From Eurosta solidaginis (Eukaryota > Arthropoda > Insecta > Diptera > Tephritidae), in assembly GCF_040869045.1 (NCBI RefSeq), contig NC_090319.1:285669693-285733692 (forward strand): a stretch of 64,000 nucleotides of DNA, written 5' to 3'. Shown here one piece after another: positions 23,412 through 35,109 of this stretch (within the stretch, counting starts at the first letter, position 1; each line of letters begins with the position of its first letter). Below the pieces are notes generated by a model. It was not told where the DNA came from. It saw only the letters and a program-made list of their open reading frames with translations, and made no database searches. Position numbers and translations under genes: made by a program.

Positions 23412-23575
23412 CGGGGTGTGTTCAAAAAGTATCGCGAATTTTGTGTTTCTTCAAAAATTGTTTATTTATTCATGAATATCTATCTTGTCTCGTTCAAAGT
23501 AATCCCCATGAGACACTATGCACTTATGCCAACGGTTCTTGCAACCTTCGAAGCAGTTCAAACAATCATTTTTAT
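23412..23575 (-). pseudogene. mariner transposase C-terminal relic with TIR
   Basis: The minus strand reads NRWHKCIVSHGDYFERDKID then stop, the characteristic C-terminus of mariner transposases. It is followed outward by the terminal sequence GGTGTGTTCAAAAAGTATCG (+ strand 23416-23435). The rest of the transposase is missing. The relic is cut off by a DINE-like fragment at 23576. Confidence 0.75.
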
Positions 23576-23605
23576 ACTCAGCTGAGCAGAGTTCACAGAG
23601 CTAAT
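23576..23605 (-). mobile_element. DINE-like end fragment
   Basis: A 30-bp stretch TATACTCAGCTGAGCAGAGT and CACAGAGC matches only the extreme non-hairpin end of the family. Confidence 0.55.
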
Positions 23606-23855
23606 TTTAAAATAAAGAAATAATTACAAAAGCTAAAAATTCGGTTTTTCATTTATCCGCGATGATTATTATATTGCACACCAAAATTAAACAACGCCGG
23701 AAAAATTTTAGTTTTATAACTTTGCCAATACTTATATCACGCTCTAATCAGACAACCCGAACCTTTTATTGAAACTGTCTATTATTATATGTACTTGGAT
23801 ATTTACTGTTTGCTTTTCATTACAAATCATATCATCTATTAAAATATATATTTAT

Positions 23856-25495
23856 TATATTCAGCTGAGCAGAGCTCACAGAGTATATTAACTTTGTTCG
23901 CATAACGGTAATCCGTAACGGCATAAACTAATCGAGATAGATATAGACTTTTATATATCAAAATGATCTGGGCGAAAAAAGAAATTCATTTAGCCATGTC
24001 CGTCCGTCCGTCCGTAAACACGATAACTTGAGTAAATTTTGAGGTATCTTGATGAAATTTGGTATGTAGGTTCCTGGGCGCTCATCTCAGATCGCTATTT
24101 AAAATGAACGAAATCGGACTACAACCACGCCCACTTTTTCGATATCGAAAATTTCGAAAACCCGAAAAAGTGCGATAATTCATTACAAAAGACGGATAAA
24201 GCGATGAAACTTGGTAGGTGCGTTTACCTTATGACGCAAAATAGAAAATTAGTAAAATTTTGGACAATGGGCGTGGCACTGCCCACTTTTAAAAGAAGGT
24301 AATTTAAAAGTTTTGCAAGCAGTAATTTGGCATTTGTTGAAGATATCATAATGAAATTCGGTAGGCACGTTACTCCTATTACTATCTATATGCTAAATAA
24401 AAATTTGTGAAATCGCATGACGAACACGCCCACTTTTAAAAAAAATTTTTTTAATGTCAAATTTTAACAAAAAATGTTATATCTTTACAGTATATAAGTA
24501 AGTTATGTCAACATTCAACTCCAGTAATGATATGGTGCAACAAAATACAATTCTGTGAAATTGGGCAAAATCGGTTGAAGCCACGCCCAGTTTTTATATA
24601 CAGTTGACCGTCTGCCCTTCCGCTCGGCCGCTAATACGATAATTTGAGCAAAAATCGATATATCTTTACTAAACTTAGTCCACGTAATTATCTTAACTCA
24701 CTTTATCTTGGTATAAAAAATGGCCAAAATCCGACTATGACCACGCCCACTTTTTCGATATCGAAAATTACGAGAAAATGAAAAAAATGCCATAGTTCTA
24801 TACCAAATATGAAAAAAAGAGATGAAACATGGTATTTGGATGGGTTTATTGACGCAAAAACTTTGTAAAATGGGTGTGACACCTACCATATTAAGTAGAA
24901 GAATATGAAAAAGTTCTGTAGGGCGAAATCAAAAGCCATTGGAATCTTGGCAGGAATACTGTTCGTGGTATTACATATTTAAATTAGTTAGCGGTACCCG
25001 ACAGATGATGTCCTGGGTCATCTGGTCCACATTTTGTTCAATATTTCGAAAACGCCTTCACATATATGCAACTAAGGGCCACTCCCTTTTAAAACCCTCA
25101 TTAATACCTTTAATTTGATACCTATATCGTCATAGTCCACCTTTAAGGCGATATCTCGAAAAGGCGTCCACATATAGAATTAAGGCCCACTTCCTTTTTA
25201 AAATACTCATTAACACCTTTCATTTGATACACATATCGTACAAACGCATTCTAGTCACCCCTGGTCCACCTTTATGGCGATATCCTGAAATGGCGTCCAC
25301 ATATAGAACTATGTCCCACTCCCTTTTAAACAACTCTTTAATACCTTCCATTTGAAACCCATAGTATAAAAACACATTCCAGGGGTACCCTAGGTTCATT
25401 TTGCTAAATGGTGGTTTTCCTTTATTTTGTCACCAAAACTCTCAGCTGAGTATGCAATGTTCGGTTACACCCGAACTTAGACTTCCTTACTTGTT
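23856..25495 (-). mobile_element. DINE-like element, full-length copy
   Basis: Runs from TATTCAGCTGAGCAGAGCTC at the left, with the CCGTCCGTCCGTCC microsatellite at 23999-24012, to the hairpin end TGTTCGGTTACACCCGAACT...TTACTTGT at 25459-25495. Three to four ~125-bp units lie at 25020-25400. Confidence 0.82.
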
Positions 25496-27105
25496 TTATT
25501 TATGTTTTGTTGTTATTGTGACTTTAATCTTTTGTTGTTATTTTACTGTGAAAATAGACTAAAAATCTTTCTGCTGCAGGCAATGCACACATACATACAA
25601 ACATAAATAGTTGACAAGTTTTGCGGAAACTTTTAATGAATAATATGCTCAATTAAAATTAATAGATGCAAATCTTTATGTGTATGTATGTATGAGCTGA
25701 AATATTAAATACACATGTCTTTTTAAATATTTGAGAGCAAATTACTTGATTTTAAGTCTGCCATTAATTTTTTGCATACAAAAATGTCTCTTCATTGCGA
25801 ATGCTTTATAATCGGGTTTGAAACAAATTTCTTAATAAAGTTTGCAAAAGTAATAATTGTGAAGGTATGTAAAGCTGAGAAATCAATAGAGCTGAGATAA
25901 GGATAGTTTCACAATGTGACTGCAGGTAAAGCAAATACATTATAATTTTATGTAATACTAGCAGGTTACGCGGCGTTGATCGGGTGGGGTAGATTCTAAT
26001 CTAAATAAGAATGTGTATTTTAACGCATTCCTTCCCGTTACTCAGAGTCAAGCAATCAGTATACAAAATTTTATTGATGTTCTTCAAAGTTTATCTCCCA
26101 ATGTTTCGCATTCTTACCCTTTATAATTTCCTTACCTCTCCCTCTTCTTTCTTACACCTTCTACCTCTCTCCTTCTTTTTTCTTAGATCCCTCATTCCTC
26201 TAATTAATCATGCTTTGCTTTATTTTTTAAATTTTATTTGGTCATACACAATTCATACCCAAAATTACATAACTTAATCAGAATTTTACCTGCACAATTT
26301 TTGTCTATAATCTCATGTAGACAGCTATTTTTACAATGGAATGCTTAAATTTAATACAGACTTTTAAATCACACAATGCAATCGCTTTAACTTTTTGTGA
26401 AATCAATGCTATGACCAAACAAAAGTTCTGCACTTAGGTACGTACATGGCGTATGAGTAACTTTTGCTGACATAGAAAATTTGTCGCACCACCCAGTGGC
26501 GCATGTGAAATTGAAAAAAAAAATCTGTTTAAAACTCTTATTTCTGAAATATGAAAAACCTTCGTTTTGTACGAAAGAACCTGTAGCCAAAATTTGGTGA
26601 TTATTGAAGTGTGGGAAATACGTTTCCGTTTCCATAGGAAACATACACACACAGAGAATTTTATATTTATATGTATAGATTTTCCCCACGTTTCAAAGCG
26701 GAGTTTTCAGAGATTTCACTTTTCTTAGATTTATTTTCGCCATTTACAATTCATTGGACTATCTAAGATTTTCCCCAAGGTCTTTCGTAAGTAAGAGAAG
26801 CACGTTACCACTACTTCATATGGCGGCCGCCACATGTGAAGTAAATAACAAAGGCGCTGCGATATGGTAGTAGTAGCCTGACTTATCACAATGAAGGTAC
26901 AGAGTTCAAGTTTCAGGAAAAGCAACATCAACATAGTTTAAAAAAGTTGTTCTAAACATTGGCGCCCTTCGTCAGTGGTTTGCTAAATATATCCAATGTA
27001 TTTGTGCCATGAAAAGCTTCCAAGCGATAATTAATTTACCCTAGAAATGTCAATTGTAGGCTCCCGTTTCGGACCTAAATATTCTCAGATGTATATCGCG
27101 ACGGG
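25496..27105. other. No gene recognised
   Basis: AT-rich sequence with a pyrimidine-rich tract (26100-26200) that creates low-complexity open frames. A motif CACCACCCAGTGGCGC is at 26488-26503. No domain, splice-bounded exon or element end could be supported. Confidence 0.4.
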
Positions 27106-27446
27106 CGCCGTGGTGTGATGGTAGCGTGCTCCGCTTACCACAATGAAGATCCTGGGTTCACGCCCAGGGCAAATCAACATCAAAATTTTAGAAACAAGGT
27201 TTTTCAGTTAGAAGAAATTTTTTCTAAGCGGGGTCGCCCCTCGGCACTGTTTGGCAACCAATCCGAGTAAATATCTGCCATGAAACCATCTGTCTTGCAA
27301 TTGCCGTTCGGAGTCGGTATAAAGCAAGTAGGTCCCGTCCCGTCAATTTGTAGGAACAATTTAAAGGAGCACGAGGCAAATTAGAAGAGAAGCTCGGCCT
27401 TAAATCTCTTTGGAGGTTTTCCCGCCTTACATTTATCATTTTTTTA
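27106..27446 (+). mobile_element. tRNA-derived SINE, copy 2
   Basis: The head CGCCGTGGTGTGATGGTAGC is at 27106-27125 and the B-box-like GGGTTCACGCCC at 27154-27165. The body and the CGCCTTACATTTAT tail follow. It lies just upstream of the LTR retrotransposon. Confidence 0.85.
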
Positions 27447-27502
27447 TATTGCGATATGCATTTATTTATTTGCTTAGATTCTTAAGCTTGGCAATTGAGC
27501 AT

Positions 27503-27737
27503 TGTAGGGTTATATTTATATTCAACTTTAAATGTACCTACTTTAATTAAATTGAATTTTTTTGTTCTTTTTAATTTTTATTTTTCAATTGTAAAATATT
27601 GTCTTTCAAAAATTTTCATTCGGTTGAAATATTTAAAAAGGTTTTGTAACATACTTTTAGGAGCGGTTAAATAAAAATATTTTATAAAAATAAATAGTGC
27701 TTATTATTTAATAGTGATTTATATATTAAATACCACA
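27503..27737 (+). repeat. 5' LTR
   Basis: 235 bp with TG...CA ends. It is identical in layout to the 3' LTR except for five substitutions and an extra 17 bp near 27699-27715, where AATAGTG is repeated. The 3' LTR could have lost these bases by slippage between the two AATAGTG copies. Confidence 0.93.
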
Positions 27738-27738
27738 T

Positions 27739-27756
27739 TGGCGATCTAGCCAGCCA
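27739..27756 (+). promoter_or_regulatory. Candidate primer-binding site
   Basis: TGGCGATCTAGCCAGCC begins two bases after the LTR end. TGG is the complement of a tRNA CCA end. Which tRNA it would bind is not resolved. The Trp-type site described for CsRn1 is not an obvious match. Confidence 0.6.
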
Positions 27757-27812
27757 AACATTAAAACCGTCCTTCAAAAACAACGAATCAAATTTTAATT
27801 CTTTTATATATT

Positions 27813-28034
27813 ATGCGAGTGGAAACCATATTGACTTCCGAAAACGATACCATAGTTCTGTTTACTATATCCAACTTATTACGTTTTTATCAGCAAATTC
27901 TTAAACAAATTGTTAAAGGTGGTGCACTTGAACCAACTTTAATTGATTTACAAAAGACCAGTGAAGAGATTTATTTAAATTCACTTTCAAATAAAGTGCG
28001 TAACATCTTGCAACGTCCAGCTCTAACTCGCTAA
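27813..28034 (+). pseudogene. Captured fragment of host COG6 gene
   Basis: A 73-codon open frame reading MRVETILTSENDTIVL, ISNLLRFYQQILKQIV and SEEIYLNSLSNKVRNILQRP. This matches the middle of conserved oligomeric Golgi complex subunit 6, where the human protein has RIEQVIV...ISNLLKFYHH...KKIFFNSLS in the same order. COG6 is part of the COG tether that directs retrograde vesicles to Golgi membranes. The fragment lies between the primer-binding site and gag of an LTR retrotransposon and in the same orientation, so it is a transduced piece of a host gene and not the gene itself. It starts at a methionine that corresponds to an internal COG6 residue and ends at a stop after ALTR, with the rest of COG6 absent. 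Whether it is ever translated is unknown. Confidence 0.8.
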
Positions 28035-28063
28035 AAGTTTTGTAATTCGTACCTTTAAACTAG

Positions 28064-28156
28064 TGTGAAGTGTCCTCACAACTCGATGAATTATCTGAAA
28101 AACAAGTTGAAAATATATACCAAATATATCGTGAACATTACGCGTATTTGACGTAG
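28064..28156 (+). other. Short coding-like fragment, unidentified
   Basis: A 30-codon open stretch containing SSQLDELSEKQVENIYQIYR then EHYAYLT and a stop. It has the composition of real protein and lies between the COG6 fragment and gag. It does not match COG6 or any Gag that I recognise. It may be a second captured exon or leftover leader sequence. Confidence 0.3.
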
Positions 28157-28336
28157 ACGTGATGGTCCAAAAACTAGATTCACTTCTATAAAATTAGTTT
28201 ATTTTCAACTGCACGACGTCGTCTTCGTCGTATTTTTGGATTGTCATTATTTCAGGCGTAACCGCTGCATCATTAACATCAACCTTTCAATCAAACATTG
28301 CAAGAGCAACAACAACAAAAGCTACAAATACAAAAC

Positions 28337-28432
28337 AATTAAAGCCATTGCACAATACATTGTCTAATTTCATCAATCAATTTTAAAGCCATTGCACAAT
28401 ACATTGTCCAATTTCATCAATCAATTTTAAAA
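28337..28432 (+). repeat. ~48-bp tandem duplication in retroelement leader
   Basis: TTAAAGCCATTGCACAATAC and ATTTCATCAATCAATTTTAA occur twice in succession with one substitution. The repeat lies about 160 bp upstream of the gag start. Confidence 0.85.
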
Positions 28433-28595
28433 TCATTGCGACAAATATTTGGTGAGCTGTATCTAGTATTAATATTATTTATATGTATCTGTATATGTAT
28501 CAAAATAGATTAATAATTTGGGTTTTGTAAACGCTCCTTTCCGGACATTTTTATTTCTTCCTATAATATAATTTTTGTAGTTATTTCTATTAACA

Positions 28596-29516
28596 ATGTT
28601 TCATTCACCATCAAATAATATACGTACATCTACACCACGAAATCAAGTAAACGATTCACTTATTGATTTGGATAATGAAAATTATCAAAATGATTTACCA
28701 AATCCATATGTGAATCAAAATAATGAAATTTTTGCTACATCGGTAAAACTTCCCCAATTTTGGACTAATTGCCCTGAAGCATGGTTCATCCATGCTGAAA
28801 TGCAATTTAGTCGAAAGAACATTACTCAGGAAGGGACAAAATATGAATATGTCATAACTGCACTTCCACAGGATGTAATTATGACAATTCTTGTTTTTAT
28901 TCAAAATCCTCCTGAAAATGACAAATTTTCTGCATTAAAGAAAATTTGAATTGAACGGCACTCATTAAGTGAGAATGCCAAATTAGATCGAGTGTTATCC
29001 GATTCAGAAATGGGAGATCGTAAAGCTTCTGAGTTTTATCGGTCTCTAGTGCTGCTCTCTGGAAACAATTTTAGCAAAGAAATTCTTAAAAAGCTTTGGA
29101 TAGGGAAGTTAAGTATTATTCTTACTAGTTCGAATTTGAATGAAATAAGTGAATTAGTTAAATTAGCCGATAATATTTGGGAAGTTTATAATAAAAATGA
29201 AATAGCCTCAGTTAGTAATTTTCGAAATTCTAAAAGCGAAAATGCAATTATTTCAAATTTGGTTCAAACAACTAACATGATGTGCAAAAATTTTGAAAAA
29301 TTGTCATTAGAGATCAGTGAAATTAAAAATCAGATGAGTCAAAATTATTCAAGGTCCCGATCTTTTAGTAGGAATCGTTTTAGAAGTCTTTCTAGATATC
29401 GATCAAAGTCTCGTGACAACCCAAATTGGCTCTGTAGGTATCATTATAAGTTTGGTAATCAGGCTTTGAAGTGCGAACAACCATGCACTTTTAAAAATAA
29501 TAGTTCGTCAAACTAA
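28596..29516 (+). pseudogene. gag: gag, one nonsense mutation
   Basis: One frame of 307 codons interrupted only by TGA at 28947-28949, apparently a CGA-to-TGA change because the frame resumes IERHSLSENAKLDRVL. LPQFWTNCPEAWFIHAEMQF and GDRKASEFYRSL are conserved blocks of capsid in this gypsy clade. A basic RS-rich segment (SRSRSFSRNRFRSLSRYRSK, near 29350-29415) precedes the zinc motif CRYH...KCEQPC at about 29430-29485, which has C-x2-H-x9-C-x3-C spacing. Gag would package element RNA into cytoplasmic particles. The gag frame ends at 29516, overlapping a -1 pol frame that is open from 29504. Confidence 0.85.
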
Positions 29517-32500
29517 AGTTATCCGTTGTTACGGCGACAAACAACGGACATTTAGACACCTTTACACGTCGCTTATTTATTTGTGATAAAACAAACAAAC
29601 TTAATTTTTTAATAGACAGTGCTTCCGGTTTCAAAATCTTCAAGTTCGAAAAAATCATCAGATATTATTTTAACTGCAGCTAACGGTTCGACGATTTCGA
29701 CATACGGTAAAAAAATTTTAAATATTAATTTAGGACTGCGTCGCGAATTTCCGTTCACGTTTTTAATAGCGGATATAGCTAAACCAATTATCGGTGCTGA
29801 TTTTTTGTGTAAATATGGTCTCTTAGTTGATGTTAAACGCAAATGCTTAGTAGACCCGATAACAAGTCTTTCAGTTAACACAATTTCATGTGTTTGTAAT
29901 GTTTCGCTACCAAAAGTTTTCGCTGTTGATAACAAATTTACAAAGTTACTAAAAGAATTTCCTTCTTTATTTTCTGAACCAGATTATTCACAACCAGTTA
30001 GACATACAACAGTTCACAGATTAGTCACTGAAGGAAATTTGCCATTTTCTAAGCCAAGACGTTTAGACCCCATTAAATTCAAAGTAGCTAAAACTGAATT
30101 CAATTTTTTAGTAAAGACAGGGATATGTAGACCTCCTAATTCAGCAGTAGCATCTCCTTTACATCTTGTACCCAAGAAGGAGTTAAATGACTGGCGTCCT
30201 TGTGGAGATTTTAGAAGATTAAATGTCGTAACAGTTCCTGATCGTTATCCTTTGCCCCATGTTCATGACTTCAACATGAATCTAAGAAATAAGAAAATAT
30301 TTTCAAAATTAGATTTGGTAAGAGCTTATCACCAAATTCCAACGGCAGAAGAGGATATCTATAAAACTGCAATCACTACGCCTTTTGGCATGTTTGAATT
30401 TGTACGAATGCCTTTCGGGCTTAGGAACTCCGCGCAAATTTTTCAACGATTTATTAATGAAGTAGTTAATGATTTAGACTTTGTTTTTACATATATTGAT
30501 GATCTCTTAGTGGCAAGCGAAAATGAGGAACAACATTTCAAAGATCTTTGCGTACTATTTCAGCGCCTAACGGAGTACGGTTTAAATATAAAACCAAGTA
30601 AATGTACTTTTGGCGTAACAAATATTGATTTTTTAGGACATAATATTTCTGAAACGGGAATTAGACCCTCAGAAGAAAAAGTTTTAGCCATTCGAAATTT
30701 TGATCGTCCAAAATCTATTAAGCAGGCACAAAAATTTATTGGTATGGTTAATTATTACCATCGATATATACCAAAATTAGCAGAGTTTACGACAGTTATC
30801 TATGATTTAATTAATAGAACAAATAAGAAGCGAGACAATATTTTAATTTGGGACGATACATCTAATAAAGCTTTCGAATGCATTAAAGAAAAGTTTGCAT
30901 CTGCGATATTGTTAAATCATTTTAACAAAGATGCAAAACTTTCTTTAAATGTAGACGCATCCAATACGGCAATAGGTGGTGTCATACATCAAACGTTTAA
31001 TAATAAGTCAGAACCACTTGCATTCTTTTCAAAGAAATTGTCTCCATCCGAAATTAAATATAGTGCATTTGACAGGGAACTATTAGCTATTTATTTGAAC
31101 ATTAAACATTTTCGTTATCTTCTAGAAGGACGTGAGTTTACAGTTTTCACAGATCACAAGCCTCTTGTATTTGCTTTAAATTCAAAAACAGAACGCAGTC
31201 CAAGACAGACTAGACATATGGCATTCATTGCTCAGTTTAAAAATGACATTAGGTATATTAAAGGACAAGAAAATGTTGTAGCTGATACATTATCTCGTGC
31301 GTTTGAAGTAGAAGCGATTAATAATTCAGACATTAATTTAAAAATTTTACAAAGTGAACAACAACAAGACAGTGAATTAAGCAAACTTACCTCAGAGCAA
31401 ACATTTTTAAATTTGAAACTAATAAAAATTCCTGTTCTTAACTTTAATATATGGTGCGAGGTGTCAGGAGAAAATCCTAGGCCTTTCATTCCAAACAGTT
31501 TAAGAAAAATAATTTTTGATATGTTACATGGGATTTCACATCCTGGTAGTAGAGGTACACGTCGTTTGATAGTTAAGAAATATTTTTGGCCTAAAATGAA
31601 TAAAGATATTAATACTTGGTCTAAAGAATGTATAAGTTGTCAAAAATCGAAAGTACATCGTCATACAAAATCTCCAGTTATGAAAATTCCAATTCCAAAA
31701 TCTAGATTTGAACACATTCACTTAGATATTGTTCGACCCTTACCTGTTTCAAAAGGATATCGTTACATATTAACTATAATTGATAGATTTACACGTTGGC
31801 CAGAGGCATTCGCACTAAGCGATATTTCTGCAGTTACGGTTGTAAATAAATTTTTTAAAGAATATATTTCACGTTTTGGAGTTCCATTAGAAATAACAAC
31901 AGATCAGGGATCTCAATTTACTTCAAACTTGTTTTCAGAATTAACGAAACTTCTTGGAAGTCATCAAATAACAACTTCTCCTTATCATCCCCAAGCTAAT
32001 GGAATGATAGAACGTTTTCATAGACAGCTTAAATCTTCAATAATGGCTAGGAATGGATCCAGAGATTGGTATGAAGAGTTATCAATAGTACTTATGGGTT
32101 TGCGATCGATTTTTAAAGAAGATATTTCAGCAACACCGGCTGAAATGGTTTATGGACAAAATTAAAGATTACCTGGTGAATTATTTGTTTCAACTACAGA
32201 GAATATAACTTCAACGGATGTTTTAAGTAGTTTGCGTGAACATTTTAAAAATTTTAAATCAAATTTGGAACATCATCAAAATTCTAGTGGTATTTTTTTT
32301 CCAAAAGATTTAAAAGATTGTCATTTTGTTTTTGTACGTGTAATAAACAAACATTCCTTGCAACATCCGTATGAAGGTCCTTATAGAGTTATTGAAAAAG
32401 ATATTAAAAACTTTAAAATTGAAATAAACAATGAAATTAAATCTATTCCTATTGATATTTTAAAACCAGCAATGATTGATAAAATACAGATACCTAACAC

Positions 32501-32567
32501 AGAAACAAAAAAGAAAGTTACTTTTAATTTATTTAACATTAAATCTCCGGAAGGGGGAGTATTGTAG
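29504..32567 (+). pseudogene. pol: pol: protease, RT, RNase H, integrase; two lesions
   Basis: The protease start [20 protein letters not shown] lies in the -1 frame relative to gag (29564-29625), as expected for frameshift expression. A single-base shift near 29626 then moves the rest into the frame open from 29619. In that frame the protease ends with [15 protein letters not shown] has [24 protein letters not shown] and YIDD (residues 292-295 from 29619). RNase H has [13 protein letters not shown] and FTDHKPL (D512). Integrase has an HHCC zinc finger (H637, then CISCQ) and D703, D762 and E798, with D-x58-D and D-x35-E spacing. TAA at 32163-32165, after VYGQN, cuts off the C-terminal LREHFKNFK...EGPYRVIEK tail (to 32567). 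The polyprotein would copy and integrate the element. This copy is defective. Confidence 0.88.
32549..32561 (+). promoter_or_regulatory. Polypurine tract
   Basis: GGAAGGGGGAGTA immediately precedes the TGTAGGG start of the 3' LTR. It would be the plus-strand DNA primer. It overlaps the last codons of pol. Confidence 0.85.
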
Positions 32568-32780
32568 GGTTATATTTATATTCAACTTTAAATGTACATA
32601 CTTTAAATAAATTGAATTTTTTTGTTCTTGTTAAATTTTATTTTTCAATTGTAAAATATTGTCTTTCAAAAATTTTCATTCGGTTGAAATATTTAAAAAC
32701 GTTTTGTAACATACTTTTAGGAGCGGTTAAATAAAAATATTTTATAAAAATAAATAGTGATTTATATATTAAATACCACA
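32563..32780 (+). repeat. 3' LTR
   Basis: 218 bp, TGTAGGG...CCACA, followed by the AGCAT target duplication. It lacks the 17 bp present in the 5' LTR. Confidence 0.93.
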
Positions 32781-32785
32781 AGCAT

Positions 32786-34230
32786 GAAGTCATATGATGA
32801 CCCCTCCGGATATTCGTGTGAGTCCAGTACCTACTCAGCTAGCCCGAGGTGCACCATCCCAAACGCGAGAGGCCTGCTGTATTTCAAAGTCTCTACTGAG
32901 GTCCAGCTCTGGACCGCATGTTACTATTTAAGCTTAGAGGTCTGCGCGACTTCTGTCTGGGATGATACCATGCCTTCACACCCATATCAGAAAAGAGTAT
33001 AGGAATTCTCCAACTATACTCGATCACACATTCACTTGAAAGAAGCTGCATTAGTCGGGTAGCGTAAATTTCCACTTGTCTTCATGTTTCTGACAGAATA
33101 CTCTCGCCAACCTTCTCATGAAGCTTACAGTCATATATTTATAAGCTGCTCACCCCATTTCTTCATCGCAGTGTATAAGTTGTGATATTACATACAGGAG
33201 AAATACTGCTAATATGTTTTGGTGGTGCCCTCGAAAGTTTATATTCCATGTCTTGAAGTCTTATTACATGCCGGACTACGGCCACCTACCCAACAGTGGC
33301 CAAATAATATATACAAAACATTACAATTAAATCCAGAGCTCTTTTGTTACGAAGAGTCTCACTGGTTCCAATCAGAAACGTTTCCAGGTCTTTGATAAGG
33401 GAGGCAATGTCTAGTGCCTTCATCGGGACTAACATCACCTTAACCAGCGAGTGTGCAACCTTAGAGAAAGCTCCCGCACTAAACCTCGCTGTTAAGGTAC
33501 TTGGCCGTAGCCGGGCGGCACCAGCGACTTTTCACTAATAGAGTGTGATGTGAATGTGGGTATCTTGTACGACTTCATGAATAGAATAAGCAAGGTTTTA
33601 TTGCAGTTGTTGACTATTCTGAAGGATTCAGATCTATTACTTATCTAGATATAGCATACTTACCAAGATTTCCCGGAAAAGGGTCCAAATATGAAAGTTT
33701 GTTTGAAAATTCCAACGACCAGGGATTACCAAGTCATTAGTATAAACCCCTATTTAGCAGACCTTTTACTTGAGATCTTTGAGTATATAGCTGAAGACCA
33801 CATCCCAGCGAAGTGCAGACAAAGCACCCCTTGCGGCGTATCACTTAATAACTTCTAATGATCTTATTCCTCCAACTCCATGTTTAGAGGTCGATTAGGT
33901 ACTCAATTGGTTTTAAAAAGAATGAGAGAATACGTATATGTGAAAAGATACAGCCTTGGGAGGTCCTCCCCGCATTGAGAGCGTAGGTGTATTTGATTTT
34001 TTTTCAAGACTTGGAGTAATAGAAAAATTTAGATAAAAGCCCAAGAGTGTTAAATAATACCCAGATATATCTGCGTATACGCAGGAACTATGCCATCTGG
34101 GCCAGGAAAATGGTGAGGCTAAATGTTGTGATTAGCATAGCGTAGCTTGTTATCTCTTTGGGGATAACTAGCAGCCCAGTACGGTCATCAATCACTGGCG
34201 GTGAGGGACTCAATTCTTGTGGAATGTAAC
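32786..34230 (-). pseudogene. Decayed non-LTR reverse transcriptase
   Basis: Reading the minus strand from right to left, PGPDGIVPA appears near 34115-34085, TPQG followed by a leucine/valine stretch at about 33845-33805, and YTNDLVI (in place of YADDLVI) near 33755-33735. This is the conserved order of RT domains in jockey/R1/LOA-type retrotransposons. Frames change repeatedly. Neither end of the element is visible, and the part left of 33540 is assigned only by continuity. Confidence 0.5.
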
Positions 34231-35105
34231 TAACACTTGAAATATGTTTTCAGAAGTAAAAATGATGTAATAAACTATAAAACAAATTAAAAATCTTAAT
34301 CAGTGTGCGAAGTAATCTGCAACAAAATGAACTTAAAACGTAGATTGCCAACTGGGCTGTGTGTGATTTCACTATCTACTGAAATTTTCTTATATTTTGA
34401 AGGAAGGCACTACCTACCCGGACTTGATTTGAATTTGGTCATAACCAGCATGCTTAAACAGTACACAAATACAAATCCATACAAATCCATATATTTAAAA
34501 TATTTGAGCTTACCAGATATGTACTTATGGCATTTTAATTTTCTAAAAAAAAAGTGTTACCCTCGTGTTGCACTCTTCAAATAAGAACTTTTGAACTAGG
34601 TCATCTGGCGAAATTTGTGCCTTGTTTCTTATTCCGTGGGAAATATTTTGAGAAAGGAACACACAAGGTTACGAGAGAGCCGAGAAGAATTATCAGAGCG
34701 ACATTATTTTTAGAAAAGAAAAAGCAATTCGTATTACCAAATGTTACTGCCAGTTCATTTTGTGTAATGGTTGTGCATTAGCACGTATTATTAAATTAAC
34801 ATAATAAAAATCCAGCGTGTTCTTCTATCATTTTAAAAGAAGTAATATCAATTACGATTGTATAACAATAAACACAACACATTTAAAAAATCTTTTTTAA
34901 GCTGCATAAATTGTGAACATATTTAAGTACACTTTTAAGGCTGAACACATAAGAATAACCTATTTAACGACACCCATATAAACACATGCAGTTAACTCAT
35001 CTGTCAGCGCACGATGCTGCAGTTGAAAGCATGTGTTTGTATGGGGATCGTCAAACAGGCTATTCTTATGTGTTCGGGCCTTCACGTTATAATCAAAGCA
35101 AAATT
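34231..35105. other. No gene recognised
   Basis: AT-rich, no domain. An inverted pair of ~20 bp (AACACATAAGAATAACCTAT at 34945-34964 and ATAGG-like complement GGCTATTCTTATGTGTTC at 35058-35075) brackets ~95 bp and may mark a small foldback. Confidence 0.35.
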
Positions 35106-35109
35106 TATT

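Larger units (their letters stand above)
27503..32780 (+). mobile_element. Ty3/gypsy LTR retrotransposon, CsRn1-like, inactivated
   Basis: Complete 5278-bp element flanked by 5-bp duplications AGCAT (27498-27502 and 32781-32785). LTRs begin TGTAGGG and end CCACA. A primer-binding-site candidate TGGCGATCTAGCC starts at 27739 and a purine tract GGAAGGGGGAG ends just before the 3' LTR. Gag and pol are in the usual order, with protease, RT, RNase H and integrase. The unusual Gag zinc motif C-x2-H-x9-C-x3-C is known from the CsRn1/Kabuki clade. Inactivating lesions are a nonsense codon in gag, a frameshift in protease and a nonsense codon after the integrase core. The two LTRs differ at about 5 positions plus one 17-bp indel, so the insertion is fairly recent. 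Confidence 0.92.

Noticed and set aside
29609..29935. Minus-strand frame of 108 codons over the protease region
   Set aside because: Antisense shadow of pol, whose own strand has clear protease and RT motifs.
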